64,000 bases of DNA from CAZXFA01 sp964640085 (GTDB lineage: Bacteria; Actinomycetota; UBA4738; HRBIN12): contig CAZXFA010000007.1 of assembly GCA_964640085.1 (NCBI GenBank), positions 45,195 to 109,194 on the forward strand, read 5' to 3'. Numbering within the stretch: position 1 is the stretch's first letter; every line of letters begins with the position of its first letter. The notes beneath the pieces are model-generated. The model worked only from the letters and a program-made list of their open reading frames with translations. It had not been told where the DNA came from and did no database searches. This document shows, piece after piece, positions 49,442 to 56,970 of the stretch. Both the position numbers and the translations under genes were made by a program.

Positions 49442-50269
49442 TCACCGGGGCGGCCCCCCGCGGATCCGCGCCAGGACCCGGTCCTCCCATCCCGCGTACC
49501 CCTCGTCCGATTCGAACCACCAGGTCGCGCCCGCCTCCTCGAACGGCCGCACGACCTCCCGATCCCCGTTCGCCAACCCGCTCGCGACCGCATCGAAGGG
49601 GCCGGACCCGCGCCGGTGGCGGGCCACGTAGCGCAGGACCTCCGCCAAGGTCTCGGCGGAGAGGAGCGTGGGCTGACCGTCCCCCGTGACCCCGATCGGG
49701 AACACCCCATCCCACCGCCCCGCGCGGCGGAAAGGGGCGCGGTTCGGCCACATCCCGGCCACCCAAACGGGGATACGGGGCCGCTGGATCGGCACGGGGA
49801 GGAAGCGGGTCACGTGGACGCGGAAGTGCACGCCGCTCAGCTCCACGGGCTCCCCGCTCCAGAGTCCGACCAGCACGTCGAGGCCTTCGTCGAGCTTCTC
49901 CGCGCGGACCCGCTCGTCCGGGTCCTCCCCGAGCAGCTCGAAGTCGGCGTCGCGCGGGTACCCGAGTCCCACCCCAAACACCAGACGCCCCCTCGACAGG
50001 TGGTCGAGCGTCACCGTCTCGCGGGCGAGCTTCCACGGCCGCCGCCTGGGGAGGGGCGTCATCATCGTCCCGAGGCGGATCCGCTCGGTCCGCGTCGCGA
50101 CCGCAGCCAGTGCCACCCACGGGTCGAACACGAGGATCGGCAGATCCCGGGCGAACGCCATGTGGTCCCACAGGAAGAAGCCGTCCCAGCCGTGGACCTC
50201 GGCCTGCACGCCCAGCTCGATCAGTCGATCCAGGTCCCCGATGTTGGGCACGCTCACCCCGTACCGCAC
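49442..50269 (-). CDS. LLM-class F420-dependent oxidoreductase
   Basis: 275 residues, luciferase-like: VSVPNIGDLDRLIELGVQAEVHGWDGFFLWDHM, RIRLGTMMTPLPRRRPWKLARE, DHLSRGRLVFGVGLGYP, PVWVAGMWPNRAPFRRAGRWDGVFP. The third such paralogue in the window. Expected to use F420; substrate unknown. The GTG is 8 bases after TACCGT on the minus strand. It ends 5 bases from the convergent whiB gene. Confidence 0.87.
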   Translation of the reverse strand: MRYGVSVPNIGDLDRLIELGVQAEVHGWDGFFLWDHMAFARDLPILVFDPWVALAAVATRTERIRLGTMMTPLPRRRPWKLARETVTLDHLSRGRLVFGVGLGYPRDADFELLGEDPDERVRAEKLDEGLDVLVGLWSGEPVELSGVHFRVHVTRFLPVPIQRPRIPVWVAGMWPNRAPFRRAGRWDGVFPIGVTGDGQPTLLSAETLAEVLRYVARHRRGSGPFDAVASGLANGDREVVRPFEEAGATWWFESDEGYAGWEDRVLARIRGGPPR

Positions 50270-50277
50270 GACCCGAT

Positions 50278-50283
50278 ACGGTA
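50278..50283 (-). promoter_or_regulatory. -10 box TACCGT, leaderless type
   Basis: On the minus strand TACCGT ends 8 bases before the GTG of the F420 oxidoreductase gene. Confidence 0.4.
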
Positions 50284-50341
50284 GACGCCCACCTCTGGCC
50301 GCGCCTCCCGCGGAACGGCCCCTCCGCATGGGCCCCCGGGC

Positions 50342-50371
50342 TTGACCGTCGAACACGTGTTCGGGTAGCAT
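50342..50371 (+). promoter_or_regulatory. SOS promoter: TTGACC - LexA box - TAGCAT
   Basis: A -35 TTGACC (50342-50347) and -10 TAGCAT (50366-50371) are 18 bases apart, and the palindrome CGAACACGTGTTCG (50350-50363) fills the spacer. Together with TCGAAC-N4-GTTCG at 7300 it defines a second LexA site. The DnaQ-UvrC gene starts 37 bases downstream. Confidence 0.82.
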
Positions 50372-50407
50372 CGGCAGCCCCGCGCGGCCCCGCGGGAGGC
50401 CAGGCCG

Positions 50408-52123
50408 GTGCTCGCGGAGGCGACCCAGACCACGCTCGAGGATCAGATCCCGCTCGACGAGGTGACCTTCTGCGTCGTCGACCTGGAGACCACCGGCGGC
50501 TCACCCACCGAGGCCGCGATCACGGAGATCGGAGCCGTGCGGGTCAGGGGCGGGGAGCGGATCGGGGCGTTCGACACCCTGGTGGATCCCGGGGTCCCGA
50601 TCCCTCGATCGATCACCTACCTGACCGGCATCGACGACCGCCTGGTCCGCGACGCCCCACCGATCGACGCGGTGCTGCCCGCCTTCGTGGAGTTCGTGCG
50701 CGGGTGCGTGTTCGTGGCGCACAACGCCCGCTTCGACTTCGCGTTCCTCAACGTCGCGCTCGGCCGGCTGGACCACGATCTGATCCCCCCGCCCCCGGTC
50801 TGCACGGCGCGCCTGGCGCGGCGGATCGTGTGGCCGGAGGTGCCGAACGTCCGCCTGCCCACCCTGGCCGGCTACTTCCGGACCGCCGTCCGTCCCAACC
50901 ACCGAGCGCTGCCCGACGCCGAGGCGTGCGCCGAAGTCCTCCACGGGCTCCTCGAGCTCGGCGGCCGCCTGGGCATCCGCACCCTCGGCGACCTGCACGG
51001 CGCCGTGCGTGCCCGTGGGCGACCCAACTTCGGGAAGATCCGCCTGGCCGATCGTCTCCCCAGCGCTCCGGGCGTCTACCGCTTCCTGTCGAGGGACGGA
51101 CGGGTGCTGTACGTGGGGCGGTCGCGGGACCTCCGCGGACGCGTGAAGAGCTACTTCTACGGCGATCCCCGGAAGCAGATCGAGGACCTCCTGGAGCGGA
51201 CCACCTCCGTCGAGGCGACCACCTGCGCCTCGGAGCTTGAGGCCGCCGTGCTCGAGGCGCGTCTGATCCGTCGATACGAGCCCCGGTACAACCGGCGCGG
51301 CAAGACGTGGCGCCGGTACGCGTACCTGAAGATCGACCCCTCGGAGGCCTTCCCCAGGGTGAAGCTCGTCCGGGAGCCGAAGGGGGCCGGCCCCTTCCTC
51401 GGTCCGTTCCCCTCGTCGCGCCACGCGCGGCTGGCCAAGGAGGCGCTCGAGGACGCGGTGCCGATCCGCCGGTGCACGCGCTCGATGGGCGCCGCCACCC
51501 GGTTCCCGCCCTGCGCGCTCGCCGACATGGGGCGCTGCCTCGCCCCGTGCGATGGTCGGATCGACGTCGAGCGGTACGGGGAGCTCGTCCGGACCCTCCT
51601 CTCCTCCCTCACCGCGCCGGGCGGGCTCCTCGCATCCCTCGAGTTCCGGATGCACGAACTGGCCGCCGACCGGCGTTTCGAGCAGGCCTCGTTGGCGCGG
51701 GACCGGCTCCGCGCGCTCGCCGAGGCGTTGGTCCGGGCCCGGGTGGACGGCTGGCTCTTGGAGCCGGGAGCGCTCGTCCTTTCCGATCGGGACGGACGGC
51801 GCCTGCGCCTGTCTGGCGGGGCGCTCCAGCTCGATGGGAGCGAGGCGCCGGTGTCCCGTCCCTGCCCCCGCGATCGCGCCGACGAGGTGGCGACCCTCCG
51901 GGCGTGGCTCCTCCGGGACCCTCTTCGCATCGAGCACGCCGAACGACCTCCCTGCGAACCGGTGTCCGGCGGCGCCCATCTCCACCGGCTGCTCGCGCGG
52001 CTCCGCGCGGCCGACCGTCGGTCGAGGGACGATCGGGTGCGGACGCTAGACTGGGGCACGTGGAGCGTGCCGTCGTCCTCGAGGGAGCCCGCACACCGGT
52101 CGGTCGGTTCCTCGGCGGCCTGA
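50408..52123 (+). CDS. DEDDh exonuclease - UvrC-like GIY-YIG nuclease fusion
   Basis: 571 residues. Residues ~1-190 are a DnaQ-type exonuclease (CVVDLETTGGSP, YLTGIDDRLV, FVAHNARFDFAFL, HRALPDAEACAEVL); ~215-300 the GIY-YIG domain (PGVYRFLSRDGRVLYVGRS, LEAAVLEARLIRRYEPRYN); the rest resembles UvrC without its RNase H-like incision domain. The same fusion exists in mycobacteria (Rv2191). A repair role in addition to UvrABC is likely, supported by the LexA promoter. GTG start with GGGAGG upstream. Its last 64 bases overlap the thiolase gene. Confidence 0.88.
   Translation: MLAEATQTTLEDQIPLDEVTFCVVDLETTGGSPTEAAITEIGAVRVRGGERIGAFDTLVDPGVPIPRSITYLTGIDDRLVRDAPPIDAVLPAFVEFVRGCVFVAHNARFDFAFLNVALGRLDHDLIPPPPVCTARLARRIVWPEVPNVRLPTLAGYFRTAVRPNHRALPDAEACAEVLHGLLELGGRLGIRTLGDLHGAVRARGRPNFGKIRLADRLPSAPGVYRFLSRDGRVLYVGRSRDLRGRVKSYFYGDPRKQIEDLLERTTSVEATTCASELEAAVLEARLIRRYEPRYNRRGKTWRRYAYLKIDPSEAFPRVKLVREPKGAGPFLGPFPSSRHARLAKEALEDAVPIRRCTRSMGAATRFPPCALADMGRCLAPCDGRIDVERYGELVRTLLSSLTAPGGLLASLEFRMHELAADRRFEQASLARDRLRALAEALVRARVDGWLLEPGALVLSDRDGRRLRLSGGALQLDGSEAPVSRPCPRDRADEVATLRAWLLRDPLRIEHAERPPCEPVSGGAHLHRLLARLRAADRRSRDDRVRTLDWGTWSVPSSSREPAHRSVGSSAA
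52047..52052 (+). promoter_or_regulatory. -10 box TAGACT, leaderless type, inside the upstream gene
   Basis: TAGACT ends 7 bases before the GTG of the thiolase gene and lies within the coding sequence of the nuclease fusion. Confidence 0.5.
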
Positions 52124-53241
52124 GCGAGCTCCCGACCGTCGAGCTCGGGGTACTGGCCGTCCGCGAGGCCCTCCGCCGGGCCGCCGTCGAAGCCGACCAG
52201 GTCGAGCAGACGATCATCGGCCACGCCCGACAGGCTGGGAACGGTCCGAACACCGGGCGACAGGTCTCGGTCAAGAGTGGGATCCCAATCGAGGTCCCGG
52301 CCTACAACGTCAACATGGCCTGCGCATCGGGGATGAAGGCCGTGCAGCTCGGCGCGCAGCAGATCATGCTCGGCGAGGCCGAGGTCGTCGTGGTGGGCGG
52401 GATGGAGAACATGAGCCGCGTCCCGTTCCTGCTCGACCGGATGCGCACGGGCTACCGGCTCGGCGACGCGACCGTCTACGACGCGATGTACCGCGACGGT
52501 CTGCTCGATCCGCTGTGCGGCTTGATCATGGGCGAGACCGCAGAGAACCTGGTCGACCGGTACGACATCTCCCGCCAGGAGCAGGATGCCTTCGCCCTCG
52601 AGTCCCAGCGGAAGGCCGATGCCGGCAAGGAGCGGCGGGCCGAGGAGATGTTCCCGGTCGAGGCCCCGAATCCTGCCGGCAAGGGGACGATCACGGTGGC
52701 CGAGGACGAGCACCCACGCCCGGAGACGACCCTCGAGGCGCTGGCGAAGCTGAAGCCCGTGTTCCGGGAGGGGGGCAGCGTCACGGCGGGGAACTCGAGC
52801 GGGCTCACCGACGGGGCCGGTGCCATGGTCCTGATGAGCGAGTCGCGCGCCCGGGCCGAGGGCCGCGAGATCCTGGCGCGGATCGTCGGGATGAGCTCGG
52901 CGGGCGTGCCGCCGGAGATCATGGGTATCGGCCCGGTTCCGGCCACCCGCAAGGTGCTGGAGACGACAGGGCTCTCGCTCGCGGACCTGGACCGGATCGA
53001 GCTCAACGAGGCGTTCGCTGCCCAGGTGATCGCCTGCGATCGCGAGCTGAAGATCGACGGGGACCGCCTCAACACGAAGGGCGGTGGCATCTCGATCGGG
53101 CACCCGATCGGGTTGTCGGGGACTCGGATCCTCCTCACGCTGGCGTACGAGCTGCGGAACCTCGACCTCACGCTCGGCCTGGCGACCCTGTGCGTCTCGG
53201 GGGGGCAGGGGGCCGCGGTCGTGCTGGAACGGGCGGCGTGA
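52060..53241 (+). CDS. Acetyl-CoA C-acetyltransferase (thiolase)
   Basis: 393 residues. Nucleophile Cys in NMACASGMKAV, NEAFAAQVIACD, the GGGISIGHPIGLSGTRI histidine and the second catalytic Cys in LCVSGGQGAA are all present. It condenses two acetyl-CoA or cleaves beta-ketoacyl-CoA; no other beta-oxidation or PHB genes are in the window. The GTG start (VERAVVLEGARTPVGRF) overlaps the end of the nuclease-fusion gene by 64 bases. Confidence 0.92.
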   Translation: MERAVVLEGARTPVGRFLGGLSELPTVELGVLAVREALRRAAVEADQVEQTIIGHARQAGNGPNTGRQVSVKSGIPIEVPAYNVNMACASGMKAVQLGAQQIMLGEAEVVVVGGMENMSRVPFLLDRMRTGYRLGDATVYDAMYRDGLLDPLCGLIMGETAENLVDRYDISRQEQDAFALESQRKADAGKERRAEEMFPVEAPNPAGKGTITVAEDEHPRPETTLEALAKLKPVFREGGSVTAGNSSGLTDGAGAMVLMSESRARAEGREILARIVGMSSAGVPPEIMGIGPVPATRKVLETTGLSLADLDRIELNEAFAAQVIACDRELKIDGDRLNTKGGGISIGHPIGLSGTRILLTLAYELRNLDLTLGLATLCVSGGQGAAVVLERAA

Positions 53242-53272
53242 GGAGCCCGACCCGGGAGGGAGGTACGCGCGC

Positions 53273-53563
53273 ATGGCGGTCCACGCCGTCGTCCTGATCC
53301 AGTGTGAGATCGACGAGATCCCCGAGGCGGCCCAGGCGATCGCCGACGTCGAGGGCGTATCGGAGGTCTACTCGGTGGCCGGTGAGTTCGACCTGGTGGC
53401 GATCGTGCGGGTCGCCCGTCACGACGACCTGGCGCGGGTGATCCCGGGTGGGATCGCGAAGGTCGAGGGCGTCGCCCGGACCCAGACGCTGATCGCGTTC
53501 CAGGTGTACTCGAAGCACGACCTGGAGCGGCTGTTCTCGCTGGGGTTCGACGAGGCGGGCTAG
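53273..53563 (+). CDS. Lrp/AsnC ligand-binding (RAM) domain protein
   Basis: 96 residues, only the C-terminal regulatory half of Lrp/AsnC proteins: HAVVLIQCEIDEIPEAAQAIADVEGVSEVYSVAGEFDLVAIV and TLIAFQVYSKHDLERLF. No HTH, so it may bind amino acids and interact with other proteins. GGGAGGGAGG precedes the ATG; 31 bases after the thiolase, probably co-transcribed. Its stop shares the CTAG at 53560-53563 with the convergent gene. Confidence 0.88.
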   Translation: MAVHAVVLIQCEIDEIPEAAQAIADVEGVSEVYSVAGEFDLVAIVRVARHDDLARVIPGGIAKVEGVARTQTLIAFQVYSKHDLERLFSLGFDEAG

Positions 53564-53907
53564 GGAAGCTCGATCGCGATCGGGAGCGCGGTCCGGCCCC
53601 ACTCGCTCAGATCGCCCGCGTAGCGAGCGGCGTACTTGTCCAGGAGCAGGTCCCGGGCCAGCGCGTCCTCCTCCGGATCGTGGACGACGCGCGCCCGGCA
53701 GATCATGTCCCGCTCCCCGAGGCGCAGCCCCACGGTCGGATGAGCTCGGATGTTGCGGACCCAGTCGCTGCGGCCCCCATCCCCCGACAGCAGGTAGACA
53801 ACCGATCCCCGCGTCGCGAACCAGATCTCGATCGTGTGCGGGCGACCGGACCGGCGTCCCTTCGTCGTGACGTAGCAGTAGTCGGGGGCGTCGGGGGGCC
53901 GGCCCAT
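53560..53907 (-). CDS. Deazaflavin (F420)-dependent nitroreductase family protein, Ddn-like
   Basis: 115 residues. CYVTTKGRRSGRPHTIEIWFA and VYLLSGDGGRSDWVRNIRAHPTVGLRLG are the split-barrel signature of the F420-dependent Ddn/FDOR-A family. Likely reduces quinones or similar compounds with F420H2; shorter than Ddn, without its N-terminal helix. Ends in a CTAG shared with the Lrp-like gene. Confidence 0.85.
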   Translation of the reverse strand: MGRPPDAPDYCYVTTKGRRSGRPHTIEIWFATRGSVVYLLSGDGGRSDWVRNIRAHPTVGLRLGERDMICRARVVHDPEEDALARDLLLDKYAARYAGDLSEWGRTALPIAIELP

Positions 53908-53923
53908 CCTGTCTCCGTCGCCC

Positions 53924-54031
53924 CTATCGGATCGCCCACACGACCAGCCCGACGATCACGACGATCGCGGCCACGAGGTACAGGATGTCACCGCGCTTGA
54001 TCCTGCCCGGCTGCATCGCGTTGAAGCCCAT
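53924..54031 (-). CDS. Small membrane protein (35 aa)
   Basis: 35 residues: MGFNAMQPGRIKRGD then one hydrophobic helix (ILYLVAAIVVIVGLVVWAIR). GGGGTG precedes the ATG, which is 2 bases after the stop of the next upstream gene, so the two are probably coupled. No family recognised; too short for most gene callers. Confidence 0.55.
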   Translation of the reverse strand: MGFNAMQPGRIKRGDILYLVAAIVVIVGLVVWAIR

Positions 54032-54033
54032 AC

Positions 54034-54213
54034 TCACCCCAGTCGGTAGTACCCGCGGAAGGTCTCCTCCGACAGCCACTCGATGTGCTGCCGGACGGTC
54101 GAGGCGAACGTCCGGGCCTCTACCTCGTCGGCGCAGGCCCGGGTGGACACCTCCCGTCCATCTGGATCCACGATGGTCACGCTCCAACCGAGCTCGTCTC
54201 GGCGCACGCTCAC
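54034..54213 (-). CDS. Hypothetical protein (59 aa)
   Basis: 59 residues: VRRDELGWSVTIVDPDGREV...CADEVEARTFASTVRQHIEWLSEETFRGYYRLG, an alternating strand-helix pattern with good codon usage, not recognised as a named family. GTG start. It lies between the zinc-ribbon protein and the 35-residue membrane protein in a leftward series of small genes. Confidence 0.55.
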   Translation of the reverse strand: MSVRRDELGWSVTIVDPDGREVSTRACADEVEARTFASTVRQHIEWLSEETFRGYYRLG

Positions 54214-54247
54214 CGAGTACCGGTTGGGCGCAGCCGGACCCGGGTGC

Positions 54248-54532
54248 CTAGCCCCCGCCGTGGGCGCGCTCCAGACGCTCGAGGTGCCCGCGGACCTCCG
54301 CCAGGACCGTGTCCATGTCCAGCACGAACTCGGGCTCCAGATCGGCGACCTTCTCCAGTGCGTTCTCCAGGGTGCTGCCCGCGTCCTGCGCGTCCCGGAG
54401 GGCGTCGACCAGGACGACCGCGTAGTCCGGCTGGAAGGGCTGCCCGTCCCAAGGACACTCCCCTCCGTTGCTCAGCACCTGATCTACCAGGAACTCCCGG
54501 CCGCAGCGACGACACGTCCCCTTGATCTTCAC
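54248..54532 (-). CDS. Zinc-ribbon-like small protein (94 aa)
   Basis: 94 residues. CRRCGREFLVDQ and ECPWDGQPF provide three cysteines of a ribbon-like knuckle (a fourth is replaced), then an acidic helical tail (ALRDAQDAGSTLENALEKVADL). The GTG overlaps the stop of the response-regulator-like gene (GTGA). Function unknown; likely acts with the receiver-domain protein. Confidence 0.65.
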   Translation of the reverse strand: MKIKGTCRRCGREFLVDQVLSNGGECPWDGQPFQPDYAVVLVDALRDAQDAGSTLENALEKVADLEPEFVLDMDTVLAEVRGHLERLERAHGGG

Positions 54533-54930
54533 GCGGTCTCCTTCTCCCGGACCGTTCGGCTCCCGATGAGCTCGCTCACCCGATCTGCGAGCTCGAACGG
54601 GTCGACGGGCTTCACGAACCAGGCGTCCGCCCCGGACCAGCGCGCGAGCCACGCGTCCTGCCGACGCTCCAGCAGGATCACGATCGCGCCCCGGAACGGA
54701 TCCGGATCCCCTCGGACGGTTCTGGCGAGCGAGAACGCGCCAGCCCGCGACGCGATCTCGTCGGCGACGACGACGTCGGGACGCTCGCGCAGCGCACGTC
54801 GCGCGCCCTCGTCGCCGTCCCGAGCCTCGGCGAACCCGAGCGGCGTCCCGAGCCGCCGCTCGAGGCTCCCGACCGTGAGCCGCATCAGGTCCCGCGATGC
54901 CGGATCGGGCGACACGAGCAACACGTCCAT
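54529..54930 (-). CDS. Receiver-like (CheY fold) stand-alone protein
   Basis: 133 residues: MDVLLVSPDPASRDLMRLTVGSLERRLG, PDVVVADEIASRAGAFSLARTVRG, AIVILLERRQDAWLARWSGADAWFVKPVDPFELADRV. The fold and the KP dipeptide of receivers are present, and VVADE has Asp at the expected phosphorylation strand. The usual N-terminal acidic pair is replaced by SPD, so phosphorylation is uncertain. No output domain and no kinase nearby. ATG 7 bases after TAGGAT. Confidence 0.75.
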   Translation of the reverse strand: MDVLLVSPDPASRDLMRLTVGSLERRLGTPLGFAEARDGDEGARRALRERPDVVVADEIASRAGAFSLARTVRGDPDPFRGAIVILLERRQDAWLARWSGADAWFVKPVDPFELADRVSELIGSRTVREKETA

Positions 54931-54937
54931 GGCGCGC

Positions 54938-54943
54938 ATCCTA
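54938..54943 (-). promoter_or_regulatory. -10 box TAGGAT, leaderless type
   Basis: On the minus strand TAGGAT ends 7 bases before the ATG of the receiver-like gene; it selects that ATG over the one at 54939. Confidence 0.5.
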
Positions 54944-54987
54944 CCAACGCGCACTCGGTCAGCTTTGAGCACCGGCGAGCGCTCGGC

Positions 54988-54993
54988 TATCGT
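54988..54993 (+). promoter_or_regulatory. -10 box TATCGT for the aquaporin gene
   Basis: GCTATCGTCG lies 33 bases before the aquaporin GTG, with GGAGAG between; divergent from the TAGGAT box of the receiver-like gene. Confidence 0.4.
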
Positions 54994-55026
54994 CGTCGGG
55001 GGCATCGGCCGGACGGAGAGCCGGGG

Positions 55027-55707
55027 GTGGAGAACATCGGCAGGTCGACGATCGCCGAGGCCGTCGCGGCGTTCGCGCTGGTCTTCGTCGGCGCGGGGGC
55101 CGCGATCGCCGTGGGTCTCGGCCGGGACCCCCTGGGGGAGGCGCTGTCCTACGGCGCGATCGTCGCGATGGCGGCGGCTCTGAGCGCGCGCTTCTCGATG
55201 GGGCTGGCCAACCCGGCGGTCGCGCTGGGGTTGTGGGCGATCGGTCGCCTGTCTGCCGTCCGGACCGCGGCCCTGCTCTCCGGCCAGCTCCTCGGCGCGC
55301 TCGCGGCCGGCGTGCTCCTGCGGTGGATCGCGCCCGGCTCCGCGTACGACACGGTCGCCGGGGGCACCCCGATCCTGGCGGACGGGATGGCCACCGGCAA
55401 GGGGGTCGTGGTGGAAGCGACGATCACGTTCCTGTTCGTCGTCGCCGCCCTGGTCCTGGTGGAGCGGGCCCGAGGGCCTTCCCGGGCGGCCTGGGCGCTC
55501 GCCCTCGGGCCCGTGGTCGTGGCCGCCGTCTTCGCCTTCGGCCCCTACACCGGGGCCGCGATGAACCCGATGCGGTGGTTCGGTCCGGCCGTGGCGAGCG
55601 GGACCTGGGACGCCTGGTTCGTCTGGGTCGTCGGCCCGCTGGCGGGTGGGGTCATCGCGGCTGTGCTGTGCTCGGTGTGGCTCCCGCAGGAGACGGCGCC
55701 TCCCTGA
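55027..55707 (+). CDS. Aquaporin / MIP-family channel
   Basis: 226 residues, six helices and the two half-helix loops: [11 protein letters not shown] (standard NPA) and [12 protein letters not shown] (NPM instead of NPA, with the constriction Arg following). The N-terminal [16 protein letters not shown] is typical. It conducts water or small neutral solutes across the inner membrane; the altered second motif leaves the specificity open. GTG start. The cysteine desulfurase gene follows after 62 bases with its own -10 box. Confidence 0.9.
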   Translation: MENIGRSTIAEAVAAFALVFVGAGAAIAVGLGRDPLGEALSYGAIVAMAAALSARFSMGLANPAVALGLWAIGRLSAVRTAALLSGQLLGALAAGVLLRWIAPGSAYDTVAGGTPILADGMATGKGVVVEATITFLFVVAALVLVERARGPSRAAWALALGPVVVAAVFAFGPYTGAAMNPMRWFGPAVASGTWDAWFVWVVGPLAGGVIAAVLCSVWLPQETAPP

Positions 55708-55732
55708 CCGCCGGCCGCTCCCGCACGCTCGC

Positions 55733-55738
55733 TATCAT
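55733..55738 (+). promoter_or_regulatory. -10 box TATCAT for the cysteine desulfurase gene
   Basis: GCTATCATCG lies 31 bases before the ATG. Confidence 0.4.
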
Positions 55739-55769
55739 CGGATCGCCCGCCGACGCACCGGATCCGAAC

Positions 55770-56957
55770 ATGGGGCCCGAGACCTACCTCGACCACGCAT
55801 CCTCCACCCCGCTCGACCCGCGGGCGAGGGAGGCCCTGCTGTCGGCGATCGACGTGTTCGGGGATCCGCTCCATCCCCACGGCAGCGGGCTGGCGGCGCG
55901 CCGCCTCCTGGAGGACGCGCGCGCACAGGCCGCCGAGGCGATCGGCGCCCAGCCGGACGAGATCGTGTTCACCAGCGGCGGCACGGAGTCGGTGGCGCTG
56001 GCGATCTGGGGTGGGGTGCGTCCGATCCGAGAGCTCGGCACCCGGATCGTCACCACCACCGTCGAGCATCCGGCGGTCGGCGGGGTGCTCCACACGCTCG
56101 AGACCGATGGGTTCTCCTCCGTCCTGGTGCCGGTGGACGGCGACGGGCGGGTCGACGTCGACTTCCTCGCCGTGGAGGCCCGACGCGCCGGAACGCTCCT
56201 GGTCTCGGTTCAGCACGGCAACCACGAGGTAGGGACGATCCAGCCCATCGCCGAGGTGGCCGCCCTCAGCCGCCACGCCCGCGTCCTATTCCACACGGAC
56301 GCCTGCCAGACGGTAGGCAGACTCCCGATCGACGTCCGCGCCCTCGACGTAGACCTGCTCTCCCTGTCCGGGCACAAGTTCGGAGGTCCTCCCGGGGTGG
56401 GGGCGCTCTACGTCCGGCGGGGGGTCCCGCTCGCCGCATATCCCTGCGGTGACGACCGGGAGCGCCGACGCCGTTCCGGCATGGAGAACGTGCCGGGCGT
56501 GGCCGCGATGGCCGCCGCCCTGACGGCGCGGCTCGCCGATCTCGCCGACCAGGCGGCCCGCCAGTGGGCGCTCACGGAGCGACTCCGCACCAGGATCGCC
56601 GAGCGGATGCCCGGGGTGCGCCTGCACGGACACCCGACCCAGCGGGTGCCGCACCTGCTGTGCTTCTCCGTCCCCGACCTGGACGCGGAGACCCTGGCCA
56701 TGGCGCTCGACGATCGAGGGTTCCGGATCGCGGCAGGCTCCAGCTGCTCCGGGGCCGTCGGCGAGCCCTCCCCCGTCCTCGAGCATCTCGGCCTGCGCGG
56801 GACACCGAGCTTCCGGATCGGGATCGGTCCGGGAACGACCTCGGAGGACATCGATCGCCTGCTGGGAGCGCTCGGGGAGCTCGTCCAGGAGCTCCGCGAG
56901 GTGGGTTCGATGGCCGAGGCACAGATGCTCCGCTTCCGGCCGTCCGGTCCTTCTTGA
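55770..56957 (+). CDS. Cysteine desulfurase (NifS/IscS type)
   Basis: 395 residues. [44 protein letters not shown], the PLP lysine in [15 protein letters not shown] and the active Cys in AGSSCSG are all in place. It takes sulfur from cysteine for Fe-S clusters, thio-tRNA or the FdhD-dependent sulfuration of the molybdenum cofactor. No iscU/sufU neighbour. Start at the ATG giving the normal N-terminus. Confidence 0.9.
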   Translation: MGPETYLDHASSTPLDPRAREALLSAIDVFGDPLHPHGSGLAARRLLEDARAQAAEAIGAQPDEIVFTSGGTESVALAIWGGVRPIRELGTRIVTTTVEHPAVGGVLHTLETDGFSSVLVPVDGDGRVDVDFLAVEARRAGTLLVSVQHGNHEVGTIQPIAEVAALSRHARVLFHTDACQTVGRLPIDVRALDVDLLSLSGHKFGGPPGVGALYVRRGVPLAAYPCGDDRERRRRSGMENVPGVAAMAAALTARLADLADQAARQWALTERLRTRIAERMPGVRLHGHPTQRVPHLLCFSVPDLDAETLAMALDDRGFRIAAGSSCSGAVGEPSPVLEHLGLRGTPSFRIGIGPGTTSEDIDRLLGALGELVQELREVGSMAEAQMLRFRPSGPS

Positions 56958-56970
56958 GCCCGGGTCGATC

